Assembly: GCF_001422205.1 (NCBI RefSeq)
Contig: NZ_LMMJ01000001.1
Span: forward strand, 828,822 to 892,821
From: Curtobacterium sp. Leaf261
GTDB lineage: Bacteria > Actinomycetota > Actinomycetes > Actinomycetales > Microbacteriaceae
Direction: 5' to 3'
DNA length: 64,000 nt
Shown: in pieces, positions 24,698 through 34,100 of the stretch
Layout: each line of letters starts with the position of its first letter
How positions within the stretch are numbered: the stretch's first letter is position 1
Program-made: the position numbers and the translations under genes
Notes under the pieces: generated by a model
What the model was told of the DNA's origin: nothing
Database searches by the model: none
Seen by the model: the letters and a program-made list of their open reading frames with translations, nothing else

Positions 24698-26062
24698 TCA
24701 GGCTTCCCCAGTCACGAGGAGCGACGCCAACATGCTCGGCGCTAACCTCGGTGTGCCACCATAGCGGCCGGCCAGGTAGCGCTTCGCAACATTCGCATCC
24801 GCATGCTGCGAGAAGTCGGCGAGGCACGTGAGCTCCGTCACTCCGTCGTAGCTCTTGTCGGTGAGCCAGACCTGCTCCGGCGCGAGTCGCGTATCGCTCA
24901 GAGGCGAGAGCACGTACGTCTCATGGCTGGTGAATAGCAACTGTGCATGGTTTCTATTCAGCGCTGGATCCGTGAAGAGGCCCAGAACGACGTCGAGTAG
25001 GTGCGGGTGCAGGCTGGAGTCGAGTTCGTCGACGAGCAGCAGGCCACCGTTCCGGAGTGTGTCGATGACCGGAACCATGAGTGCGAGCCATGCGATCGTC
25101 CCGTCGCTCTCACTCGCCACCGAGAACGGCTTCACGTCGGCAGACTCGCCACGGTGCGTGAACAGCAGGTTCCGGACGATCTGCTTCGAGTCCTCCTCGT
25201 CTAGCTCGCCCGAGTCGATAACGGGCCGTTCCGTTTCATCTTCGGATGGATCTGGCTCATCGGCGCCATCGCCAGCATCGTTCTCCGGCTCGACCTTGAG
25301 AGCGCGCCTGAACTGCGTTAACGCCTTCCGGACGTTGGCCGGCAGATCGTTCTCTTCGACTGTGACCTTTTGGATCCCGATATCGGCGACCTGCAGCAAG
25401 GTCTCGATGTCGAGCGGCGACACGGAGCCGTCAACTAGCGACTCGGCGATGCTCCGCAGCCGGCTCTCGCGGTGCACATCCTTGACCGAGACGATGTCGA
25501 ACGAATCGGTTAGGTCGCGAGCAATCGGTGCAAGAACGTCATCCCCGATCACGAGCGCGCGGCTGAGGGCGAGCTCTCTGTCACTGACGCTACCGAGCGC
25601 CAGGAGCGCACGTTGGGTTTTGACTGGCTTCTCGCCGCGGTGACGCTCAAGTAGAGTCCGCCACCGGAGCGGCGCCTCGCGGAGCCATTCACTCGCTACG
25701 CCCTTGGCGTCGACCTCAAAGCCGTACTCGTACCGATGTTCTCGGTGAACGAACTGGAATACGTAGAAGCTCGACGCCTGCCCCGAGTGAGCATCGAGCT
25801 TGAACGGCTCTCTCGTGAACGTTGGCCGGGCTTGCCATGCGGTGGACGAGTACTTTACGGCGGCGATCGCATAGTGGAAGGCATCCAGCACCGCGGACTT
25901 GCCGGAGGCGTTCGGTCCGAAGATTCCCACGAGTGGGTACGTGTAGTCGGCCCAGGTCCCTTCCTTCAGCGCGAGAGTGCGTAAAGAAGACTTCATGAAA
26001 TCGATGGTGACCTCGTCGCGGATGCTCTTGTGGTTGCGCACCGTGAAGCTCAGAAGGATCAT
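24698..26062 (-). CDS. rloA: RloA-like AAA family ATPase (AAA_15/AAA_21)
   Basis: A 454-residue ABC/SMC-like ATPase. MILLSFTVRNHKSI is the typical N-terminal strand; Walker A is GPNASGKS (49-56), and Walker B is LLLVDELD (about 341-348) followed by SSLHP and the TSHETY switch (about 379). The central part carries an acidic linker (about residues 260-290, DDGADEPDPSEDETE-like) between the two ATPase halves. It is transcribed directly ahead of rloB, so the pair would form a sensor-effector defence module. The architecture also resembles AriA of PARIS, but the partner is RloB-like rather than AriB-like. Confidence 0.85.
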   Translation of the reverse strand: MILLSFTVRNHKSIRDEVTIDFMKSSLRTLALKEGTWADYTYPLVGIFGPNASGKSAVLDAFHYAIAAVKYSSTAWQARPTFTREPFKLDAHSGQASSFYVFQFVHREHRYEYGFEVDAKGVASEWLREAPLRWRTLLERHRGEKPVKTQRALLALGSVSDRELALSRALVIGDDVLAPIARDLTDSFDIVSVKDVHRESRLRSIAESLVDGSVSPLDIETLLQVADIGIQKVTVEENDLPANVRKALTQFRRALKVEPENDAGDGADEPDPSEDETERPVIDSGELDEEDSKQIVRNLLFTHRGESADVKPFSVASESDGTIAWLALMVPVIDTLRNGGLLLVDELDSSLHPHLLDVVLGLFTDPALNRNHAQLLFTSHETYVLSPLSDTRLAPEQVWLTDKSYDGVTELTCLADFSQHADANVAKRYLAGRYGGTPRLAPSMLASLLVTGEA

Positions 26063-26442
26063 GAGCCCATCCTAGAGTCCTGAGCTCAACTCTCGGCGCG
26101 TTTTTCGCCGTGAGCGCGCACGCCAGGAGTCAGAAGTGGGCTCTTGCGGGATCCGGACCCACTCCGCAGGGTGTGGGCGAGTACGGGCGACGCACCTCCC
26201 AAAGGCTTTCAGCGGAGTGCAGCCCTGCAGCGCCCGCCAGGCCGTCTCCTACGAAAGGATCTTCCGAGCCCACGACGAACTGAGTATCAACATCCTTCCA
26301 GCGAGCACACATGCCGCGGACATGAAGAGCAACCCCTTGGTTGACGGGATGTTCGTCTTCGCCTCGGCGACACCCGAGACGACCTCCTCGGCGAGGAGCG
26401 CCGCGTCGGGCCGCTACCGCTCGGCGTCCCCGCGTGTGCCGT
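26063..26442. other. 380-base gap upstream of the rloA gene
   Basis: No convincing gene is seen; the plus-strand open frame here has no domain sense. It probably holds the promoter of the rloA-rloB operon and the end of the Gabija/GIY-YIG transcript, but neither a clear -10/-35 pair nor a strong hairpin was identified. Confidence 0.5.
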
Positions 26443-27087
26443 TCACTGGTCACGCTCCGCTTCGCGAGCGGCCTGTGTAGGCGGCCGCCACTCCTTCGCC
26501 TCGGCACTCATCGCCTTGCGCGCCACTGTAAGCCGGGCGAGCTTCCGCGGGTTCTTGTCGATGTTCATCACCGGCGTGAAGTGCCGGATGAGGGCAGTCT
26601 CGACGTCAACGAGCTTCGCGCTCAGCTGCACCGGTGCCGCCCAGACCGCGAGCGAGAGGTGCTCGTGCATCCACGCCGTGAGCTGTGCGTCGCCATCGCC
26701 CGCCAGCGAGTACATAGAGAAGTACCTCGGGTTGTCCAAGTTCCGCGGAACGGCACAAAGCTCAAGTTGACCCCGCAGCAGCGCAGCAAACGACCTCCGC
26801 ACAGTGGATCCGCCCGTGCGTGCTGTGCTGCCCGATACCGCAGCGAAGTGGTCTTTCAGATCGCGCTCTACGAAGCTCGCCTCGGCCTTGCCAACGTAGA
26901 GCGGGAGTTCCGGCGCGCTGCGGACCTCGGCGTCCTCGAGGAGCCCCAACTCTCGGTGCGCCTGCTCGTCGCCGTAGATCGCGTAGAGGCCTGGTCTCGC
27001 TGGCACGTGTGCCGGCGCATCGGTGATCGACCAGCGGGTGCCGGTCAGTGCGGCGATCGCATCCGCAGCGAGGTCAAAGACCGTCAC
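26443..27087 (-). CDS. GIY-YIG nuclease domain protein
   Basis: A 214-residue protein when read from GTG 27087. The GIY-YIG core is clear: RPGLYAIYGDE (GLYAIY at 33-38), LPLYVGKAEASF (LYVGK at 63-67), the catalytic-type Arg in VERDLKDH (about 75), and the late Glu/Asn region ETALIRHFTPVMNIDKNP that closes the active site. No ribosome site precedes the GTG. The frame stays open and protein-like for 33 more codons (reading DIEYDPYLGEPRDAVNRSV) up to an ATT at 27186, just after the helicase stop, so the true N-terminus may be longer. It is third in the Gabija operon. DNA cleavage is inferred. Confidence 0.8.
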   Translation of the reverse strand: MTVFDLAADAIAALTGTRWSITDAPAHVPARPGLYAIYGDEQAHRELGLLEDAEVRSAPELPLYVGKAEASFVERDLKDHFAAVSGSTARTGGSTVRRSFAALLRGQLELCAVPRNLDNPRYFSMYSLAGDGDAQLTAWMHEHLSLAVWAAPVQLSAKLVDVETALIRHFTPVMNIDKNPRKLARLTVARKAMSAEAKEWRPPTQAAREAERDQ

Positions 27088-27204
27088 GTTTGTGGACTCG
27101 TTGGTTTGGGCCGCGAGTGCGACCGATCGGTTGACAGCGTCACGAGGTTCTCCGAGATAGGGGTCGTACTCGATGTCTCCGGGAATGGACCGAGCTCAGC
27201 GGAT

Positions 27205-28860
27205 TCAGGACTCATCGGCATACTTCAATAGCGCGTTGTACGGAGGCGAGTCCTCACGCCAGTAGGCGTTCGCGCCGTAAGGCTTCGTACGGCGACGAGC
27301 CGTGGTGAGCACCAGTTCGTCCTTGGCTCGCGAGATTGCGACGAAGAATTCCGACTTCACGTCGTTGTCATCGCCCCAGAAGAACTGAGGCTCGACTCCG
27401 AAGACGACGACCTTCTCGAACTCCAACCCCTTGCACTTGTACACCGTCAGGATCCGGATGCTGTCCTCTTCTGATAGCCGGTCGAGTGCCGCAATCGGAT
27501 CGCCGTCGAACGTTAGCTCGCGCTTGAAAGCGCCGGCGGCCTCCTTGATCACGTCGTTCAGCCGGTCCCCCTGTTGATACGACGGAGACAGCGCATTGAG
27601 CGATGGGCGAGTCACGAACTTCAGGAACGAAGTGATGAGTGGGGTCCATGACGAGAACTTGGCGGCGTCGAAGCCTGCTGCGCGCACGGTAAGGCGGGCG
27701 TCGCGAAGGAGCGCGCGGAGCGTGCTGTCCAGTACCCCGTCCACCTCTTCGATTCCGCCGTGGGTTACGACGCGCACGAGTTCGGTGTAGGCCGCTGGTC
27801 GCCCGTCGTCCGCAACGACGCGAAGGTAGTTGAAGATCAGTGCCGCGACGGGCTCCGTTGTCAGGTCTTGCGACTGCTGCTCGTTGCGATACGGGATGCC
27901 GGCGGTGCTGAGATGCTCGCTAAGGACGCTCGTGATGAGGTGGGGCTGCTGCCGCGCCAGCACGGCGATCTCCCGCGGTGGCACACCGGCCTCGAGCCAT
28001 CCTTTGATCATCGCCGTAACTGCGGCCGCTTCGTCCTCGTTGTTGTCGAAGCGCAGCACTTGAACTTCGCCCTCTTCCCCAACGAGGTCAGCGTCGGGAC
28101 TCGCGGCGCCCGGGTCCATCTCGAGAATCATGCGATTCTGCATCCGGCGCAGGCGTGGCTTCGACCGGAAGTTTTGATAGAGCTGGAGGTCGATCGCGCT
28201 GAAGTCTGTAGCGAACGTTGCCATGACTCCTTCGAGCGCGCCTGCGAAGCGCATGATGCGCTGCTTGGTGTCGCCGACGCCGATGAGATGTACGCCGGTT
28301 CCTTCGAACGCCTTCTTCAGGAAGGCGTACTGCGCGGTCGTGGCGTCCTGGAACTCATCCATGAAGACGTGGCTGTAGGTCTGCCGAAGCGCGCCACGTG
28401 CGTACTCGTTCTTCTCGAGGATCTCGAGGGCGAGCGGCACAAGGTCGTCGAAGGTGATCTGCTCATTCTGAATCCGAGTGCTCGCGTCGAGCCGGTACAT
28501 TGGCTTGAGGGCATTCTGGCCGGTAAGCACCGGACGAAAGTTATCGACTAGTCGCTTGGCGAAGGCGTGGAAGGTGAAGCTGTCGAACCGAGCCGCGTAC
28601 TGCGACCCGGATCGCAGACGAACGCGAGACTGTAGGTTGCGTGCCGCATCGACCTTGAATGATATTGCGAGGATCCGCTTGGGATAGGGACTCGCGCCTG
28701 TTCGGAAGAGGAAGTCTGCGCGCTGCGCCAGCAGCTCGGTCTTGCCCGCACCAGGGCCGGCGGTGACAACGAGGTTCGCGCCGGTTTCGCGCACGGCCTT
28801 CAGTGCGTTCGGTTCGAGGTCCAGTCCGCCGACGGGATGCCAGTCATCGGGATGGATCAC
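27205..28860 (-). CDS. gajB: Gabija GajB, UvrD/PcrA-like helicase
   Basis: A 551-residue superfamily-1 helicase whose GTG start overlaps the GajA stop by four bases (GTGA). Motif I is TAGPGAGKT (33-41), motif II VFMDEFQD (165-172), motif III VGDTKQRIMRF (195-205), motif V VYKCKGLEFEKVVV and motif VI EFFVAISRAKDELVL. It lacks the large insertions of UvrD/Rep, in line with the compact GajB. In Gabija systems GajB works with the GajA nuclease complex to sense or process DNA ends and nucleotide depletion during phage infection. The pairing and order GajA-GajB match this. Confidence 0.9.
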   Translation of the reverse strand: MIHPDDWHPVGGLDLEPNALKAVRETGANLVVTAGPGAGKTELLAQRADFLFRTGASPYPKRILAISFKVDAARNLQSRVRLRSGSQYAARFDSFTFHAFAKRLVDNFRPVLTGQNALKPMYRLDASTRIQNEQITFDDLVPLALEILEKNEYARGALRQTYSHVFMDEFQDATTAQYAFLKKAFEGTGVHLIGVGDTKQRIMRFAGALEGVMATFATDFSAIDLQLYQNFRSKPRLRRMQNRMILEMDPGAASPDADLVGEEGEVQVLRFDNNEDEAAAVTAMIKGWLEAGVPPREIAVLARQQPHLITSVLSEHLSTAGIPYRNEQQSQDLTTEPVAALIFNYLRVVADDGRPAAYTELVRVVTHGGIEEVDGVLDSTLRALLRDARLTVRAAGFDAAKFSSWTPLITSFLKFVTRPSLNALSPSYQQGDRLNDVIKEAAGAFKRELTFDGDPIAALDRLSEEDSIRILTVYKCKGLEFEKVVVFGVEPQFFWGDDNDVKSEFFVAISRAKDELVLTTARRRTKPYGANAYWREDSPPYNALLKYADES

Positions 28861-30797
28861 TCGGGAAGCGCCCCAAGCTTTGCGCGCACGTCAATAACGA
28901 GCCGCTCGAGTACCTCCGGAAGGTCTTCGAGTAGCTCCTCGTCGGTCAGCGCCGCCATCGCGCGAAGGTGCGACGCGGGCTTGCTCTTCAGATCGAACAG
29001 CCGGTGATAGTCATCGAAGAGCTCGAGGGTGTGTGTTGGGAGGCGATCCTCGCTCGCGTGAGACTTGCCGAGCACCGCGGCGATGGTCTGGTCGTCCGGC
29101 GTACCGACCGATTCGACTCCGTAGGCGTCGGGGAACGCCTCGAGCATCATGAGGTCAAGGTCGACGGGGTGGGAGAAGTAAACGCCCTTAGCCTCGAGGG
29201 CGTTAACAGGACCCACGCCGCCAACGATCGTCGGATCTACGAGTTCCGGGAAGTCGATGGTGTCGTTCCACTTCGGGAGACCATCGATGAGCGCAGTAGC
29301 AAAGGTGTCCGGATTCAGCTTATTGAACTGCTTCAGCGCGTTCCGAACGCGACCCCAACCGCCCTGGTGCCGTCCTGAGTCCAGGTCGAGGAGCGTGACG
29401 TGCGGGATCTCAAGCTCCTTCAAGAGGCGCCAGAAGTGATTGACGTGACGCCCACCAAGCGGAACCACTGACACCGAGGCGTCATCCTCGGCAATGCCGG
29501 CCGCCGCGAGGACACGTGGCAGCACGATCTGCTCGCTGTCTCCCTCGCCGAAAACGACCAAGCGCGAGAAGTAGAGCTCCGGGAATGCGAGCACGGCTTC
29601 GCGCACGTACTTCGCCGTCTCGTCGCTCGTCGTTGGCAGGAGGATGCGCCGAACCTGGGACTGGCGGCTGCTGTCGAGGCGCAGGAAGCAGATTGACTCT
29701 GGATCGACCCGGCGGAGTAGGGCAGGCGAGTGTGTCGCGATGAGAGACTGCGAGTCGCCAGGCTCCGCAGCCTTTCGGAGCTGCCGGATGATGCGGCCAA
29801 GGTACTGCGGAGCCAGGCTGTTCTCCGGCTCCTCGAGCGCGATGACGGTGTGCACCGGAGGGCGCAGGCGGTGCTGATCGAACGAGGTCTCTGTGCCACC
29901 AAGCACTTCCCGCGCGAGAGCTTGCCAGGCCAGGACCAAAGAGATGTAGAGCAGCGACTTCTGCCCGTCACTGAGTCGTTCGAACGGAAGCGAGGAGTCA
30001 GCTGGGGACGGTGCGAACGAGATAGTGAGCTGGCGGAGCACGCTCTCGAGATCGCCGCTGCCGAACGCGATGGAGGGGTCGGTGAAGAAGGAGCCTGAGT
30101 GAAGCCCCTTCCATTCCCCCGCGAGCTGAACGCCGATGCTCTTGACGGCGTCGTTGTCGGCAAGTGCCTCGGTGAGGTTCTTCGAAAGCATTTCGAGCGT
30201 CCTACGCTCGGTCGTCCAGTCTGCGGCACGAAGCGCCCGCCCGACGAGCGATGCGGTCGTGTAAGAAATGTGCTCGGCCGGATCGCGGCGCGCAGGCAAG
30301 TAGTGCACCTCGACATTGGCGCGATCGAAGCGCGACATGTCAGCTCGCTGCAGCGGCTCGCCTTCCGCATCCGCTTCGAGGATGTACTCGAGCTTCTCCT
30401 CGATCACGTTGTCGGCAGCGATGGTGGCGGTGAGGCGCACGCGGATGCGCGGGATGCCGTCCTCTGTGGCTATGCGCATGTGCGCAAAGTTGGGCGGTAT
30501 CGAGGCGTGGTCGCCTGAAGCACCCGACTCTGGAAACTCGATATCCACCTCGATCCACATCACGGGTCCAGCGGCCTGCACCTCGGCTGCCGTCTGTCGG
30601 TTCGGGATATGGAAGTCCGAGTGACGAACTCGGCGCTGCACCGGCAGCGGGCTGAAGAGCCGCGAGAGCGCCTCGAGCACGGCCGTCTTGCCAGAACCAT
30701 TGGGGCCCAGGACGTAGGTGACGTCCCGCAGCGCGATCTCCTTCCTGTCCGGGCCAAACGACTGGAAGCCGGAGATTCGAAGGTGGGTGATCTGCAT
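28857..30797 (-). CDS. gajA: Gabija GajA, OLD-family ATPase/TOPRIM nuclease
   Basis: A 646-residue protein read from an ATG preceded by GAGGA. The N-terminal ABC-type ATPase has MQITHLRISGFQSF, Walker A GPNGSGKT (31-38), the signature RLSDGQKS, and Walker B VIALEEPENSL with the IATHSPAL switch. The C-terminal TOPRIM domain has the catalytic Glu in VVFGEGDSEQ (GEGD at 417-420) and the DxD in LLDLDSG (471-473). This is the class 2 OLD arrangement (OLD nuclease next to a UvrD-like helicase), i.e. Gabija. GajA nicks DNA when ATP and dNTP levels fall. It is somewhat longer than typical GajA. Confidence 0.9.
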   Translation of the reverse strand: MQITHLRISGFQSFGPDRKEIALRDVTYVLGPNGSGKTAVLEALSRLFSPLPVQRRVRHSDFHIPNRQTAAEVQAAGPVMWIEVDIEFPESGASGDHASIPPNFAHMRIATEDGIPRIRVRLTATIAADNVIEEKLEYILEADAEGEPLQRADMSRFDRANVEVHYLPARRDPAEHISYTTASLVGRALRAADWTTERRTLEMLSKNLTEALADNDAVKSIGVQLAGEWKGLHSGSFFTDPSIAFGSGDLESVLRQLTISFAPSPADSSLPFERLSDGQKSLLYISLVLAWQALAREVLGGTETSFDQHRLRPPVHTVIALEEPENSLAPQYLGRIIRQLRKAAEPGDSQSLIATHSPALLRRVDPESICFLRLDSSRQSQVRRILLPTTSDETAKYVREAVLAFPELYFSRLVVFGEGDSEQIVLPRVLAAAGIAEDDASVSVVPLGGRHVNHFWRLLKELEIPHVTLLDLDSGRHQGGWGRVRNALKQFNKLNPDTFATALIDGLPKWNDTIDFPELVDPTIVGGVGPVNALEAKGVYFSHPVDLDLMMLEAFPDAYGVESVGTPDDQTIAAVLGKSHASEDRLPTHTLELFDDYHRLFDLKSKPASHLRAMAALTDEELLEDLPEVLERLVIDVRAKLGALPE

Positions 30798-31198
30798 CAG
30801 GCGTCCTCGTCTCGATGCGCGCGCGAAGAGGCTCCCCAGGCCAGGCGGACAGTCGATTTAGTGCGATTGGGTTACACCGGGTTGGTGCTCAGAGTGCACA
30901 ACTGTGCTTTGCTCATTCTCCTCTGGGCGCTTGGTTGTGACGCATCAGACGCGCCGTGCCTATGGGCCGGAGATTCTGCGAGTTCGGTTGACTCCCGATT
31001 TGTGAGGGTTTGACTCTCGCTGGAAGGATGGTCGTCACGCCGAAGCCGTATTCGGAGGAGTTCGCGGAGACGTGAACGGGTCGCGCGTCGTGGCGGCGCG
31101 ACGATCCGGCCGAACCCTCAGCAGGCCCATGTTCAGCACGTCTCGTCGCCAACTCGACACAGTCTGCAGTAGAGCGCTCAGTCCGAATCACCTAGCCA
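30798..31198. other. 400-base gap upstream of Gabija
   Basis: This holds the presumed gajA promoter and a short IS3-like plus-strand fragment at 31028. No intact gene is recognised. The region directly follows the stop of the STAND-nuclease gene; no strong terminator hairpin is seen there. Confidence 0.5.
31028..31075 (+). pseudogene. possible IS3-family orfA 5' remnant
   Basis: GGAAGG precedes an ATG that opens MVVTPKPYSEEFAET and then stops. The sequence is very like the first residues of IS3-family OrfA transposase proteins (MxxPKxYxEEF), and the bases after the stop resemble the next codons in another frame. Only this short piece survives, so it would be a decayed insertion-sequence end. 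The match is short and could be chance. Confidence 0.35.
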
Positions 31199-34100
31199 TC
31201 ACGCTCGGTCAGCGCTCTCGATCGCACGGTCGACCCCGTACCCTCCGAGCTCCACGAGCCTGTCCAAAATGTCCAGCAAGCTCGATACGCGCTTCGCGTC
31301 GCTAGCCTGCGCCAATCCCCGTACGACGAGGTCCGCGATGTAGTGCGCATCGGCAGCCGCTCCAGTGCGGATGTCCGAGACTTCCTCCCGATGCACGTCG
31401 AGGAAGGCGTGCGCGGCTTTGTCGACCAGGTCATCGACCTTGTCCTTCGCGTTCTGGAGAACGATCAGCAATTGGGGTGTGGCGTGGGTGTAGCTCGGCA
31501 AATCGATGAGAGCCCGAAGCAGTTGCCGCAGCGGTTGCAAGGGTTGGTCGCGAAGCTCGCGGACGACCTCGCTGACGGCCTTCCTGACCGGCTCATCCGG
31601 GTCGTTACTGAGCCTTGTCAACGCCGAGATCAAGGGGGCTGAGTCGGAGGCGCGGGATACGCGGGCTGCGCACAGTGATGCTGCTCCGGCGCGGACTTCT
31701 GATTCGGAGTCGAAGATGCGCTGCATGAATTCAGGACGTTGCCACTCTGTTGCTGCGAACGCTCCGAGCTCGCCTCCCGACTTCCGAGTGTCAGGATCGG
31801 TCGAGCTGATCATTCGATCGATGACCGGATCGATGAGTTCAGGGTCAACGTTGCCGATGTAAATCATGAGTCGTTGAACGGGGGCCGTCGCTAGAAGGAG
31901 GTCGTCCGTCTCGATGAGCGCGCCGAACGCTCCGTACGCGGCGGGGCGGTTGTGACGCAGACACGCCGCGATGGTGTGGGCGACGCAGGTACGAACTCCG
32001 AGATCAGGGTCGTGGGCGAGCGTCTTTAGATGCGGAGTGACGACTGCGGTGCGGGAACCGTCGCGATCGTGAACGAGGAGGTCGCCGAGGGTCTCTGCAA
32101 GGCTTCCCCGTGCGGTGTTGATGCCGTGATGTTGGAGCCCGCGGAGCGACCATTCGTCACTGGACACCTGGCTGGGCTGCTCTGTTTCGACCGCGCGCCG
32201 ACAGAGGATCTCGACGATGTCCGGTGGGGTGCTGTCGAGCAGGTTTCGGAGTGACCATCCGAGCCAACGATCGGTGTCGGGAAAGTGCAGTTGCGCGATG
32301 TGCCGGATGGTCTCGAATACAGCACTGCGGGTGTTGGACGCAACGGCGGCATCCCCCAGCCCGAGCAGGACCGCGCTCGGGTACGCGGCGTTCGTCGTCG
32401 GCCCAAAGGAGATCGCGAGGTGGCAGAAGCGGGTGGGGTCCGCTGCGGTTCGCCGTCTGAGCACCTGGGCAAGTTCCGACGCGCCTCCAACGGATGGTTC
32501 GGCCCGGTCTCGTTCATCGTTGTCGTACTTCGCGATGGCGCGGAGCCACTGCTGATCGGACATGTGCTCGGCCGCGGCGTCGTCGATAGGTGACCCAACC
32601 GAGTAGCTGGTGATCCCAGTCGCCGGCTCGGGCTCGGTTCTCTCGAACTTGCGCTGGTACTCGGCGAGTCTGCGTTTCCCGGTCGATGAGAGCCGCTCGG
32701 CATCGAGTGCCGTCAGGAATTTGAAGGCCGTGTAGCCGAAGGATCGGCGCTGTTCGTGTGGGTTTCGGAGATCCCGGAGTAGGCCTTCGAGCGCCGTGTG
32801 TGTGCTGTCTGGTACGAGTGGCGCGATCGCGCGGACGAGTTCTCGCGAGAGCCAGTGGCTGTCCGAGGCGTAGCCAACATTCAGTCGGTTTCCCCCTTCG
32901 AGGATCAGCTGAGCCGCCCAGTCCACGAACGGTTCGGGCGCTGACGTGATCGTCCGGAAGAGCAGCGCCTGTGCCGCGTGGTGGTCGTCGTCCGCGAGCG
33001 CTTGCAAAACAGGCTGCAGCATGCCTGACTGGCTCCGAGCCAGGGTCGCGAGCGCCCTAGCGGCGGACTCGTAGAGCACGTCACCGACATCATCCTCGTG
33101 CGTTCCCGGCCAGCGGAGTCCGTAGTGGCGATCATATCGAAGGTGTTCTGGCGGGCCGTCCATCTCGGTTGTTCGCATGACAAGCAGGAGGATCGGAACA
33201 ATCGCAACGACGAACGCGTCCGGTTTGGCTTCGCTCGATGTTTTGATGAGCTGCGTGAGGCTGTAGTCGTGAGTTTTGAGGAAACGGATATGGCCGTCCT
33301 TGCTGAGGTCCAGCGCCCGGGGATGTTCTTCGAGAACGATCCTCACGATTTCGATGGCCCAAAGCGGCTTGTGGGATGCAAGGTCGTGCATTGACAGCCA
33401 GAGATCGGCGGAGTCCGGGCTCATTGTCCCGCTTCGGACAGCGTCGAGGATGAGTTCGAAGAAGGGCCTGTTCCGGTGTAGTTCAGTGCGCCGCGCGACC
33501 CCGGACAGCCACAGAGCGAACTCGGCATGCCAGCGACGGTCCGCGAGTATCTTCGCCACCGCTGCGTAGTGTTCGGGCCCAGCGGCGGTGAGCCAACTTG
33601 CACCTCGATCCCGATCCGCTCGGACGTCGCTGTCGATCCACTTTTTGATGAGACCACGCTCGAGGAACACGCCGAACCAACTGGACCGAGTGGTTTGCCG
33701 CCAGAGGTTTGCAGCGAGGTGAGGCTGGTCGGCGACCAACTCCAGGAAGAGGTCGAGGTCTGATGAGGTCGGCGTTTGGACGTTCGCGAACACCGAAACG
33801 ACGGCTTCCTTGATGTGGAACCGAACATCCGGCGAAGTCGCAGCACCTCGGATCTCCGTACGGAACCGTTCAGCGTCGAAGTCGCGCAGGAGTTCGAGAA
33901 TCTGGCGGACCTGCGCCCGTCGAAAGAGTTCTTGTTCCTGCTCAGTCAAGAAGTCGATGAGCTTCTGCTCGCGATTGAGCCATTGCCTCGCGAAGGTGTA
34001 GTCGAAGAATGCCTCGTGGAAGAACGAAACATGGCCGCCGTCGATGGTGATTAGCTGCTCGGACGCGAGCACTTCGGCATCGTGTCGGTAACCCCCATAC

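Noticed and set aside
24064..26062. PARIS system (AriA/AriB)
   Set aside because: The ATPase could fit, but the partner carries the RloB signature (GEITE, VDVD, FEVWLLWH) and not an AriB-like one.
26136..26480. Plus-strand open frame upstream of rloA
   Set aside because: No ribosome site, no domain and unlikely composition; treated as non-coding.
31072..31305. Plus-strand open frame after the IS3-like fragment
   Set aside because: No transposase similarity beyond the first residues, and it runs into the STAND gene antisense.
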